Source: Rhabdophis nuchalis (Eukaryota; Chordata; Lepidosauria; Squamata; Natricidae). Taken from it: a stretch of DNA of 64,000 nt. Made by a program: the position numbers and the translations under genes. The notes beneath the pieces are model-generated. The model was not told where the DNA came from. It saw only the letters and a list, made by a program, of their open reading frames with translations, and searched no databases. Positions 46,188 to 57,015 of this stretch are shown piece after piece; within the stretch, counting starts at the first letter, position 1, and every line of letters begins with the position of its first letter. Where the stretch lies: the NCBI GenBank assembly GCA_039707465.1, contig CM077643.1, forward strand, positions 374,703,419-374,767,418. The letters run 5' to 3'.

Positions 46188-47026
46188 CCGTATTTTTCGG
46201 AGTATAAGACGCACCTTTTTTCCTCTAAAAAGAGGCTGAAAATCTGGGTGCGTCTTATACATCGAATACAGCATTTTTTGCCTCCTGAAAACCCACCCCT
46301 TCATCAAAATGGCTGTGCGCATACCCTTATGGAGGCTTCCAGAGAGCTCCTGGGGGCTGGGGAGGTCAGAAATGAGCAAAAAACAGGGCGTTTTTGCCCC
46401 CCCCCCAGCCCCCAGCAGCACTCTTATAAGCCTCCATAAGGCTATGCATGCTATTTTGTGACCAAAAACCATCCCGTTTTCATGACAAAAATGGGCCGTT
46501 TTTCCTCATTTTGCCCCCACCCCCACCTGCCCAGGAGCACTCTTCAATCCCCCCAAGGCTATTCATGCCTTTTATTTGAAGAAAAACAGGCCCATTTTTG
46601 TGAAAAACGGGCCGTTTGGGGGAGGTTTGCACAGTGCAAAAAATGTTTTTTTTCCCTTTTGGAAAGCTGTTTAGTTAGAGTGATTGATGAGAATTATGTT
46701 GATCAAGTACTGTGCCTGCAGAAACAAAGATTTGTTCCAAAGGTGGTCAGTGATTTCCTTCTCCAGCACATGAGTAAATACCCCTGGAAACATCTACCTA
46801 CCTACCTACCTACCTACCTACCTTCTCTCTCTCTCTCCCTCCCTCCCTACCTACTGTATTTCTCTCTCTATCCTGTACCTACTTATCTATGTACACACAC
46901 TCTCTCCCTACTTATCTGTATTTCTCTCTCTTTCTCTCCCTCTCTATCCCTCTATCTACCTACCTACTTTTTTAAAAAAATTGCCTCTTCAAAACCTGGG
47001 TGCGTCTTATACTCCGAAAAATACGG
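46188..47026. mobile_element. TA-flanked TIR element (CCGTATTTTTCGGAGTATAAGACGC)
   Basis: An 839-bp element with about 28-base inverted termini: CCGTATTTTTCGGAGTATAA at the left and its complement at the right end. It is bounded by TA at 46186-46187 and 47027-47028. A second copy of GGTGCGTCTTATAC lies inverted just inside the left end (46247-46260), forming a subterminal hairpin. The interior holds a (CTAC)n/(CTCT)n microsatellite block at about 46793-46970. The 203-codon open frame at 46458-47069 runs through simple repeats and off the element end, so it is not a gene. Confidence 0.85.
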
Positions 47027-47235
47027 TATGTTTGCTAAAAGATGCTGTGCCAAAACATTATTTCAATGAAAATAATGTTCCTATTCACCAACAGTGGAAA
47101 AACCCGATATTTTTTTTCTTTTTGTTTTTAAAGCAAGTGCCATTACTTTTGTCACAATGTGCTCCCAACTAAAGGCCAACTTAAAATCATCTCAGTTTCT
47201 TAATTATGCTACATAAAGACCAAAAAAAATCTAGA

Positions 47236-47405
47236 AACATCATTAAGCGAAGCAGTCACTAAGTGAAACGGCAAGGCTTATGATCTCGCTTCAGCTTTTC
47301 TTTGTTTTGCAGACTTGAGGATGTTGCAAATGTGAGGACTGGTTGCTAAGTTACTTTTTCATCATCATCCTAATTGCAAATGTTTAATTGAGTAAGTCAC
47401 TAAAA
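47236..47405. mobile_element. Decayed fragment of a TA-flanked DNA element
   Basis: Contains CAGTCACTAAGTGAA, GGATGTTGCAAATGTGA and GTAAGTCACTAAA blocks as in 38660-39028. Ends are not preserved. Confidence 0.45.
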
Positions 47406-47412
47406 GAAGACT

Positions 47413-48720
47413 GGCTATATAGACCAATTAGCCTGCTTGATACTATCAGCAAGCTGTACTACAGACACCTTTACTGAAAAACCTAGGGAGTGCTTGACAA
47501 AAAAAAAAATCTGGCCGAGGAGCCAGGTGGCTTTAGAGAGGCAGATCCACAGAAGGCTACTGCTTTGTGCTACAGTATCTTATTGAAAAATGCTCTTCCA
47601 AGAAGTCAACGTTCTTCTATATGGCACTTATAGATCTTAAATGCACATTCAGATGCTATTCTTCTTTTGATTTGTAATCTCAAGTCAGACATTGACAGAA
47701 GTTGGAAGCTTCTTCAAGTGGCCAACAGACAATACTTTGATTTTCTCTCTTCATGCACACATATCTATCAAGGTGAGGCACAATCCCAGAGGCTTTCTAC
47801 CGAATGTCATTTTAACTCAGAAGGGAGTCAAACAGGATGTATATTTGCTCCCCTCACTTTTACATTAATAGCAAGGTAAATCATCTACAGAACCCAAATT
47901 TCCACTCTTGCAAAGTGGCCAATGAACACATTTCAATTCTGCTTTATGCAGGCTATTATTCTCTAAAGGATTGAGAATGGGTCTCTATAGGCCCATGATA
48001 GCGAACCTATGGCACAGGTGCCACAGGTAGCACACGAAGCCATTTCTGAGGGCACACAAGGTGTTGCCCTGTCAGCTCCAGTGCACATGAGTGCGCTGGC
48101 CAGCTGATTTTTGGCCTTGATTTTCACCCATTTTTTGCCCTCCTGAAGTCTCCAGAGGGAGAAAAATGGCCCAACGGGCAACCTGGATGTTCATTCCTGA
48201 ACTTCCGGTTTGTGTGTTGGGCCTTTTTCACCCTCCCCAGGCTCCTAGAAAACTTCTGAAGCCTTGAGAGGGCGAAAAATGGACCTACCGGGCCCACTGG
48301 AAGTCAGAAAATGGGCTGTTTCGGGCCTCTGGGGGAGGCCATTTTTGCCCTCCCCAGACTCCAAAAAAACCATGTGTACATGCGCTGGACAGCAGGGGCT
48401 GTCACACATGTATTCTCAGGGGGCACGGCATGGGAGACATTAAATTATGGGGGTGGACACACGAGCGTGCACAATAGCGTGAGCGTGTTGCTTTAGGCAC
48501 CCGAGGCGAAAAAGGTTCCCCATCACTGCTATAGGCCTTCAAAGAACATTGTCTGCCTTTAGAGATTATCATAAAATAAATCAATTAGTTATAAACTATC
48601 AGAAAACTAAACTTATGGTGTTTGCCAAGAGGCTTAAGCCCTGCTTTTGAGGAACATAGGATAAAATATCTCTTGCTCTTTAAATTCTTAGAGATGGTTC
48701 TTCATAATTCCAGCTCCAGA
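47413..48720 (+). mobile_element. Decayed LINE reverse transcriptase, split by a hAT element
   Basis: The plus-strand frames read RPISLLDTISKLYYRHLY, then an EEPGGF-like motif (normally EEQAGFR), then LSTECHFNSEGSQTGCIFAP (normally a RGVKQGCILAP block). A decayed catalytic box FCFMQ (normally LLYADD) lies just before the hAT element at 47993. After that element the frame resumes with ALS-like AFRDYHKINQLVINYQKTK followed by VFAKR. These are consecutive RT motifs of a non-LTR retrotransposon, with stops and shifts throughout and the YADD aspartates lost. I am unsure of the clade. It is different from the L2-like copies A-G and from CR1. Confidence 0.65.
47993..48528. mobile_element. hAT-type element (GATGGCGAACC family), copy 5
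   Basis: A 536-bp element from CCATGATAGCGAACC to GGTTCCCCATCACTG with an exact 8-bp target duplication CTATAGGC (47985-47992 and 48529-48536). The interior carries CCTCCAGAGG and GGCGAAAAATGG repeats and no coding frame. Confidence 0.88.
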
Positions 48721-50229
48721 AAGCCCAACACTGCCAAACAGAGTATACCAAGACTATATCATGCCAGCAACACTTAGATTGTTTGATCCTGAGCCTTTAG
48801 CCCAGATCCTCTGTTTTGCACAACAAAGACTTTTCACTGCTTTGTCTTGCTAGAAATTGGCTCTTTCCTAGATTTTTGATTAGCTCTTTACGTTTTGTGG
48901 TGTATTTCTAATATTATCCTCTGCTTTGAGACAAGAATAGCAAATGGCCAGTTCATCTGGTCTCATATACATTAGCTTTTATAAAACGTCCAGCAGTTCA
49001 TATAGTTCTGCCAACCATCTCAACCATTTATTAGATATAAGGGGCATTTATGTCCCGTATGTGTTGCCAGTGTCAGAGAGGGAAGTATGGTAAATCCTCC
49101 TGCTCCTCCTTTCTACATCTGAATTGGCAGAGAAATAGCAGTCTTCACTCTTGAACACAGAATGCTAGTGACTAAATTTAGTGTGATGCTTTGTAAAATG
49201 GCTTTTTCCTAGAAAGTTTGAAGAAAAGCATTGTACTTTTGAATGAAAAGATTCCACCATTTGTCTCCAGGTTTATCACACTAAAAAGGAAGATAGAAAT
49301 GTCCCATGCAATTTTTGAAAAGTGATATTTACTAGATATTACCTTGATGTAGTGAGAAGGCTCAATTATTCTTAATAACGCCAGCAGGACCATGAGCTTA
49401 TAATAGAGCCATCCTTGCTGGTAAGGTCAAAAGGGGAGGAATGAAAGTAAAGATAATCAGATAAAATAGTAAATAAGATTTTGCAAGCATCTGAAAAGCT
49501 AACTTATCTATAAGAAGGAACTACAAAATCAAACACAGAGGAAAACAATGACAAACCATTTCTATAGTGTTGCCATCAAAATAGTATGAAAAAGGCTACA
49601 ATGTTTAGACAAATTTGGGTGCCAGATAATGAGATTTTAGATCAGAGAGCACTCCTTTAGTTACTGGAGAAGCCACTTTAAATAGATAATTAGACTAAAT
49701 ACTATTTAGGGCATTAGACCAGATGAAGGAATGGAGTGTCAATGAAATGTTAAAAGGATATTGCTAAATATGTAGCTGACTATAAATTCAATAAGTAGTA
49801 ATATATCCATTAAAGTTTGTGTATTAAGTGAAAATCACATAATATACTATTATGTATACTTATCATTAAATGCAATGGAGAACATGTATTTAGTTATGAA
49901 AATTCATATGACCTCCCAACTCATTCTCAGTGATTCCGAGCAGCTTACAAAGATAAAATCCCCCCCCCCAAAAAACAATACAACAATACCCCCACACACA
50001 CTAATCACACCAGTGACAACAATCAAATGAGCCACTTGATGGGCTCCATATCATTCTTGAGTCCCCAGGCTTGTAGACAAAATCATTAAAGAATGCTATG
50101 ACAAATTTACCATAGTGCTAAAAGTAAAATCTTACAATAATGTAATAATGTACAACATCTAAAACAACTTACTAACATGTAATTGGATCATAAAATTTGG
50201 AAAAAATAGTGGAACCTGGAACTGTAAAA
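48721..50229. other. Non-coding DNA, possible LINE 3' end
   Basis: Bases about 49910-50000 (CCCAACTCATTCTCAGTGATTCCGAGCAGCTTACAAAG) resemble a reversed LINE 3' UTR, followed by a C run and A-rich sequence. The rest is featureless. Confidence 0.4.
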
Positions 50230-50770
50230 GGGCTTGTATTCGATAAATTCAACAATGAAGCTAGATTAAACTCTGCAAACAGACATGTTTATTTTTGGTT
50301 GATTATAGCATAAATGTATATTCTACATTCAGATATCAGCAGATGATAACATCAGAATCAAACTATCTATTGGAAACAGAAGGAAGTGTAATCTAATCAG
50401 CAAGGACATTTTCAGATGCTGACTATAAAACAGAACATGACTTATTAGTGTCAAATGTAGAGGTTAAACTCAGAACATTAAAGAGGCCAGGTGTGCCTAC
50501 AAAATTTGGCTTAGAAGACTTTATCAAAATATAAGTGTAACATATGGAACAATTCAGCATACTTATGCAAGAAATTTGAGAAATTATGGAAAGAGGAAAA
50601 GGCCAGTATAAAAATGAACTGGGAAAAAATATTCCAAAATTTCAAAGAGGAAAAACAATCAAAGTGTTTTTCAAAATATACTATCATAACAACTAGAGAA
50701 AGACGGGTGAGAAAAGCCTTGGGCAACAACAAGAAGGATATATAAGAACTATACAGACTTTGAACATGAA
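50230..50770 (+). mobile_element. Possible RTE/BovB LINE endonuclease relic
   Basis: The region around 50385-50470 can be read as SDADYKTEHDLLVSNVEVKLR after allowing one shift. This resembles the GADCGSDHELLIAKFRLKLK end of the RTE-clade endonuclease. Preceding frames give an IKLCKQT stretch like the EFCxxN motif. The decay is heavy and the call is tentative. The 3' relic at 53595-54175 supports a BovB origin for the neighbourhood. Confidence 0.35.
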
Positions 50771-51743
50771 ACAATAACGAATAAGGACAGATAATTCATT
50801 CAGCTGATTATCACAGTGATATCAAATTAAACAAAGAGAAACCTTTCCAGCTAAAGGATCTGGCCTCACAGGGTTCAATTTAGGTATCATTCACTCATCC
50901 AGATGTTGCAAACAAAGCATAACCACCCTCTTCTAAGTTTTATGTTACAGCAACAGGATAGGTGTTCATGATAAACTTTGTGTTCCTACCCTTCCCTCTT
51001 TTCAGTTTGCTAACTTCAACCCTGGCATTACTTTCTTTTCCAGTTTAATCCTTCCCTCCTCCTTTAGATCCACAGATGCCAGAAGATTTTCATTCTCTTC
51101 CTCTTTTCATCTGTTCTTTGGTTGGGGTGGGTAGAGGAGGGGGGCTGTTAATGTACATGTTTGTTTGCCAGTCTATATCTCTTCTGCCTTCACAGCATGA
51201 GCACAATAGGGAAGTGGGGACTTCAATTTGTTTAATGGACTCCAGGCAAGAGAAAACCCTCGATATCTTCATCAGTAGCTTCTCTCACTCCAACACATTT
51301 CCCCTCTAATCTTGGGTAGGGCCATCTTTACCTTTCTTTGTGTAGTAGAAAAACCACTCCCCCCCCCCAACCCCTCTCAGAATCAGTTGATTGCTGGTGC
51401 AGAAAACAGAGTGCAGGACAAGCCCATAAGGTTGAACATATGGGGGCTAGGGAACTGATTTTGCAAGGAAGAAAAGTACCAAAAGCATTGAACCAGCCAT
51501 AAAATGGAGAAAGCCCAAGCTTAAAGAAATGATTACTGAACTGTTTAAAGCTGAAAGAGAAAATGCTACTAAAAAATTAACAGTTCTCTCAGCTAATATG
51601 GAAATATTTGCCTGGAAACTGGCAAGGATCAGAACCCATGCCTATATAAAAGAAGAGATGCATGTGAATCTGACTTGTATAGATCCATTATACTTAGTCC
51701 CCACATAACAAAAGCAAGACTTTTCTTCTGTTGCTCACATTCA
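50771..51743. other. Non-coding DNA, nothing recognised
   Basis: May contain more of the decayed RTE element, but no motif is readable. Open frames at 51076-51309 have no domain. Confidence 0.35.
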
Positions 51744-53167
51744 AATGTTAACACTAATAGCGAGGGGTTCTTACCTACCACCTTGAAAGAGGCGGTGGTG
51801 AGACCTCTCCTCAAAAAGCCTTCCCTGGACCCAGCATTGTTGGAAAATTACCGTCCGATCTCCAACCTTCACTTTCTTGCAAAGGTTGTAGAGAGTGTGG
51901 TGGCTCAACAGTTTCCTCGACACCTGGAGGAAGTTGATTATCTAGACCCGCGCCAGTCTGGCTTCCGGCCCGGTCACAGCACCGAGACGGCATTGGTCAC
52001 GTTGGTGGATGATCTCTGGAGGGCACGGGATAGAGGTTGCTCCTCTATCCTAGTCCTATTAGACCTCTCAGCGGCTTTTGATACCATCGACCATGGTATC
52101 TTATTGCACCGATTGGGGGGGTTGGGGCTGAGAGGCACAGTCCTGCGGTGGTTCTCGTCCTACCTCTCTGGTCGGTCGCAATGGGTGTTGGCAGGAGGGC
52201 AGAGGTCGGCCCCGAGGGCCCTCACATGTGGGGTCCCTCAGGCGTCGGTCCTCTCGCCACTTCTGTTCAACACCTATATGAAGCCGCTGGGCGAGATCAT
52301 CCGTGGTTTTGGGGTGGAATACCATCTGTATGCTGACGACACCCAGTTGTACATATCCACCCCAAACCACCCCAACGATGCCGTCGAGGTGCTGTCCCGG
52401 TGTCTGGAGGCCGTATGGGTCTGGATGGGTAGTAACAAACTCAAGCTCAACCCGTCCAAGACCGAGTGGCTGTGGTTTCCGGCACCCCGGTTCAGCCAGG
52501 TAAGTCCAACACTGGCCATTGGGGGCGAACAACTGGCCCCCGTGGAGAGGGCGCGCAACTTGGGTGTCCTCCTGGATTCCCGGCTGTTCATGGAGGACCA
52601 TGTGACGGCCGTGGCCAGGAGGGCGTTTTATCAGGTACGCCTGATCCTCCAATTGCGCCCCTTACTGGACCGGGTGGCCCTTCGCACGGTCACTCAAGCA
52701 CTCGTGACATCCCGGCTGGACTACTGTAACGCTCTCTACATGGGGCTCCCCTTGAGGTGCACTCGAAGGCTACAGTTAGTTCAGAATGCGGCCGTGCGGG
52801 TGATTATGGGTGCCTCAAGGCAATCCCACATAACACCTCTCCTGCGCGAGCTGCACTGTGGCCTTTCGAGTGCGCTTCAAGGTGTTGATGACCATCTTTA
52901 AATCGCTCCATGGCTCGGGGCCTAGCTATATACGAGACCGCCTCCTGCCCCATACATCCCTTCGTCCACTCCGCTCCCACAGAGAGGGTCTTCTCCGGGT
53001 ACCGTCGGCCAGGCAATGCCGGTTGGCGACGCCCAGGGGAAGGGCCTTCTCTGTGGTGGGCCCAGCCCTCTGGAACGACCTACCCCGACCTACGCACCAC
53101 CTCAGACCTCCGCCTCTTCCTCCAGCGTCTCAAGACGTATTTATTTCAACAAGCCGGCCTAGCATAG
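51744..53167 (+). pseudogene. LINE reverse transcriptase (copy E)
   Basis: A complete RT domain is readable: [42 protein letters not shown] (with A in place of the usual G) and the catalytic YADD at 52329-52340. The [25 protein letters not shown] and QNAAVRVIMG blocks follow. An 8-base deletion at about 52858 removes the WLPV codons and shifts the frame. The C-terminal region continues in another frame from 52860, and a further short deletion near 53083 (CTACCCCGACC) shifts it again. The endonuclease is missing through 5' truncation. The subfamily is that of A and D (LRPLRSHREGL, SARQCRL wording). Confidence 0.9.
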
Positions 53168-53371
53168 CCCCCCGTTTCTGACTTTTATCTGTATAAATTT
53201 TAATTCTCAGAGTTTTAAAAGTGTTTTTTTAGCACGGGATTTAATTTAATAGTTTTTTAATAATGTATTTTGTCATTTTGTATGGTTTTTAATATTGCCT
53301 GTGCGCCACCCTGGGTCCTAACAAGGAGAAGGGCGGGGTATAAATTTGAAAAAGAAAAAAAGAAAAAAAAT
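51744..53371 (+). mobile_element. L2-like LINE, 5'-truncated (copy E)
   Basis: LINE similarity begins at about 51744, just before the LPTTLKEAVVRPLLKKPSLD block, in the linker ahead of the RT. The upstream part of the open frame (51675-51743) is host sequence. The 3' UTR carries GCGCCACCCTGGGTCCTAACAAGGAGAAGGGCGGGGTATAAATTTG and an AAAGAAAAAAAG-type tail. Confidence 0.92.
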
Positions 53372-53594
53372 AGGTGGGTCAAGAATCTGTTTATTCTTCT
53401 AAGGATGCTTTGCAGTGAACAGTGAATTACCCTAAGAATGGTGGGATTAGAAAAGGTGATATTTGAAATCAAAATTGGAAGCCAGAGCAAAACAATTTGA
53501 AATACAAAATTTCCACTTGATTCAGATTAACTAAAAGTAAACAACCACAAAGATGTCATTATTAAAGTAAATCTGAAGTCATATTAAATATTAC

Positions 53595-54175
53595 AATAAA
53601 GGTAATGTTAACCAGCAGATCAATGAATTTATTGCTGATGGAGATAAAAGTATTAGATTATTTCATTTTCTTGAACTCAAGAATAAAATAGACGGACAGT
53701 ATGCTGGAAGCCTAGACAGGGACCTTAAGAATGCTTCTATGTTAATATAAATATGAAAATAAACTTTTCCTCCCAGTAGTGATGTAGGACTGTGAAAGTT
53801 GGATACTGTGAAAGTTGGATGCTGTAAGCAAAAGGTTTAAGATAACTACCTTCAAATTAGGTACTTTGAGAATCTAGAAGATTTTCAATCTAAAAGATTA
53901 CTAAGAGAATCAAAGACTATAGAAGAACCACTCAGTTAATCCTAGAGGAAATAAAAATCAACTGCTCTCTTGAAGCAATGATCAACAATTATTTATTTAT
54001 TTATTTATTTTTCAAATTTATATCCCACGCCCATCTCCCACAAAGGGACCCGGGCGACTCAGATACTTTGGGCATATGTTGTTAGAAGATACTGAGAAAA
54101 TAGGAAATACTGCTTCTACTGAGGGAAGTAGAAGCAGAAGACGGTGAATTAAGTAGATTCATACAGTGGTTTGGC
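53595..54175 (+). mobile_element. BovB/RTE LINE 3' relic
   Basis: The order of blocks fits the BovB 3' coding end. These are a GAAGCCTAGACAGGGACC stretch, a GGACTGTGAAAGTTGGA block (53790-53806, repeated at 53802-53820), TCAGTTAATCCTAGAGGAAATAAAAATCAAC and, after an interruption at 53985-54062, GATACTTTGGGCATATGTTG ... GGGAAGTAGAAGCAGAAGACG. The family consensus has matching CCAATCC-TAAAGGAAATCAACC and TACTTTGGCCACCTGATG segments. It is decayed and non-functional. BovB is typical of squamates. Confidence 0.6.
53985..54062 (-). mobile_element. L2-like LINE 3'-terminal fragment inside BovB relic
   Basis: A (TTTA)n tail followed by TTCAAATTTATATCCCACGCCCATCTCCCACAAAGGGACCCGGGCGACT is the reverse complement of an L2-like 3' terminus such as that of copies A and E. 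Only about 78 bases were inserted. Confidence 0.75.
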
Positions 54176-55857
54176 TAGCAGGGCAAAATTTGGATTTTCA
54201 GTGTCTTCTCTGTTATAATCAATTTCCTTGAACCTCCCAGCGAACGCCATCCAAGTAGATGGATGGAATCAGAGATCACTGCAATATCCTTGGAACGGAT
54301 GTACATTATCACTGGAAAACAATTGAAATAACACAACAAAGGATGGGTCTCAACTGAATTACATCTAAGTGTTAAATATTCCCCCAACAATTTCAGTCTT
54401 AAAAAACATCCAGATAGCATAGTATTGTAAAATTGTCACACACACACAAATACAGTGAACATTAGAATGATTACAGAACTAGAGGTGGAAAGATAAAAAT
54501 CATAAAAACGTATAAATGAAATGGAACTTTTTCTATTTGCTGGTAGAACAGAACCTTTCGGTGGAACAATTCTCATCTGCTTCTCTAAAGCTTCATCATT
54601 TTGCAAGATTTGAAGACTGCAAAGAAGCTCATGTTGTTGTATTCCAGGATGCTAGATGTATTAAGATTGTGCTGAGTTTATTTATGCTTATATTTAAATA
54701 TTTTTAATTTTACAAATCAAATACCATCAGAATCTATGCACATGTGTGGATGTATATATGTACATATATGTGTGGAGAGAAGATCAAAGGAGAACCAAGT
54801 TTAGAATTTAATCTGGTCCAGGTGCAGAATAGCCCTCTTGGTTGCTCAATTGTCATAGCAATTCTGATGACAGCTGTGCTGTAAATGGAAGTTAATTATA
54901 ATATCTGAGGCCTGTCATCTGCATTTCCGCTATTTGAACTGGCAGGAGGAAAGGCCCCACTTGCAACTGCATCTGAATCCTAAACAGTTCAAAAGGAAAT
55001 GTGGCAAAATGTTAAACAAAAGAAGTTCCCTGCTTGCACTTCTCTGTGGGACTCCTGTTCTTTGGCAACATACACTTCCAAGGGTCAAACTAATGGTATT
55101 GACCCAGGGAGAAGGGAAGGGGCTCTTAGTGACACAGCAAGACAAGCAGGGTATACAGCTGGCAATTCAAGTGACCTCCGGGTGTTGCCCTTTCTTCCTC
55201 TTAATGGGTTCTGAGCTGAGAGTTGATAGGGAACAATGGTGGGTGGCTTTTTTTTCTTCTTCCTCCCAAAGATGCGTCCAATGGACATGGTTTTTAGGCT
55301 AGTTACTATGGTAACTGTAGCCGATTCTGCAGCATATTCAAGGTGTCACGTGGAGGAAGAAGATAAATGTGTTGCATGTAAGGGTGGAGGCAGAAATGAG
55401 AAGAGGGAGGCTGAGTAGAAGATCAGATTCAGGATTAAACATTCTCATCAGAAGGAGCAAGTCTTGCTAAAGTGCTCCATTTCTGTCTTCTTTATAAGTT
55501 TCATCCTGTCAACACACTTACCCATATTTTTAAAGAAATGTAGTTTTCTAAATAGGACATGTGCAGCCTCTTTATATAAAAGAAAGGAATTCTTTTAGTT
55601 ATTTCAATGTAAGTCTTATCATGTTTTCTTTAAAAAAAAGAGGGGAAATGCCAGTCTCTTTCATAGAAATATACTATATAGAACTTATTTCTGTTCAAAA
55701 GTTAATAATGTCTGAAATCAAAATTTCTTCTCTGCTTTTATGAACATTTCCTTCACTATTCTCTAGTACTTATTATTGTATATTATTCATTACTGTACAA
55801 TTATTTATGAGAACCTTGTCTAATTGTCTAATTTTAAAACTGCATTTATAGTGGTTT
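54176..55857. other. Non-coding DNA, nothing recognised
   Basis: A short (CA)n run lies at about 54437-54448. Open frames at 54516-54707 and 54934-55302 have no domain or splice context. No feature supported. Confidence 0.4.
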
Positions 55858-56862
55858 GATATTGGGGCATCAGGTTAGAAACTGGGAGACACGTGATTTC
55901 TACATGGAGGGAAGCACACTGTAGGGTACCCCAAGGTTCTGTCTTAAGTCCAGTACTCTTCAACACCTTCATAAATGGTTTAGATGAAGGACAGAAAGGG
56001 AACTCATCAAAGCTGCAGACAAACCAAGCCTGGATTAGTTAACACTTTAGAAGATAGGCTCAAGATTCCAGAATGATCTTGACAGACTTGAACATTTGGC
56101 CCTATCCAACAACATGCAATTCAGTGGTAAGGAAAGAAAGGCTTTATACTTAGGCAAGAAAAACCAAATGCGTGGGTATAGAATAGGTGGTACCTGACAC
56201 AACAGCAGTAACTATGAAAGAGATCTAGGACAACCACTTAGGTATAAATCAGCAATGTGCTGTAGCTGCTAAAAAAACCAAATGCACTCCTAAGCTGCAT
56301 CAACAGAGGGGTAGTATCAAGATCATGTGAAGTATTAGTATCACTATATGCTTCTTTGGTAAGACCATATTTGGAATAGTGTGTCCAGTTTTGGTCACGA
56401 TAATACAAAAATAAAGACATTGAGACTCAAGAAAGAGTGCAGAGAAAAGCACAAAGATGATTAGGGGGCATTATATGAGGAACGGTTGCAGGAACTGGAT
56501 ATGTCTAGTCTAACAAAGAAAAGGATTATGGGTAACATGATAGCAGTCTTCTAATATTTAAGGGCTGTCACAAAGAAGAGGGAGATGACCTATTCTCTAA
56601 TGCACTTGAGGACAAGACAAGAAGTAACAGATGGAAACTTATCAAGGAGAGATCCAACTTAGAACTAAGCAGACCTTTCCTGTCAGTGAGAAACAATCAG
56701 TGGAATAGCTTGCCTTTGGAAGTTGCTCCATCACTGGAGTCTTTTTAAGAAAAGACTGGACAGCCATTAGACCAGAATTGTATAGGTCTCCTGCCTGAGT
56801 AGGGGATTGGACTAGAAGACCTCCAAGGTCCATTTCAACTTGTTATTCTTGTTCCATTTTAG
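55858..56862 (+). mobile_element. CR1 LINE relic
   Basis: Starts in the RT with the region equivalent to [20 protein letters not shown] (55930-55985, with shifts). It continues through the PHLEYCVQFW-equivalent area (56350-56400), the LQRRATKMI-like area and the NQWNSLPLEV block (about 56696-56725), and ends with GACTAGAAGACCTCCAAGGTCC and TTATTCTTGTTCC. Many stops and shifts make it non-functional. It is about 1 kb and 5' truncated. Confidence 0.75.
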
Positions 56863-56867
56863 GCATA

Positions 56868-57015
56868 CAGCCACTTGGGTAATCTTGAGCTAGTCACTAC
56901 CTCTCAGCCCTAGAAAGATGGCAATGGCAAACAATTTTCAAAAAACCTTGCCAAGAAGACTGTGATGACTTGAAGGAAATAAAACAATAAAATAAATAAA
57001 ATAAAGCAATACATT
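56868..57015 (+). mobile_element. Squamate-type SINE fragment
   Basis: Contains GGTAATCTTGAGCTAGTCACTACCTCTCAGCC, GGCAATGGCAAACAATTTTC, CCTTGCCAAGAAGAC and a terminal CTTGAAGG followed by an AAATAAAATA tail. This matches the block order of a common lizard/snake SINE (…GGCAAGTCACACTCTCAGCC…GGCAATGGCAAACC…CTTGCCAAGAAAACC…). The 5' tRNA-like head is not visible. Confidence 0.65.

Noticed and set aside
46458..47069. 203-codon open frame on the plus strand
   Set aside because: It runs through the microsatellite core of a TIR element and past its right end. Its composition is serine/leucine/tyrosine repeats from CTAC/CTCT, with no domain.
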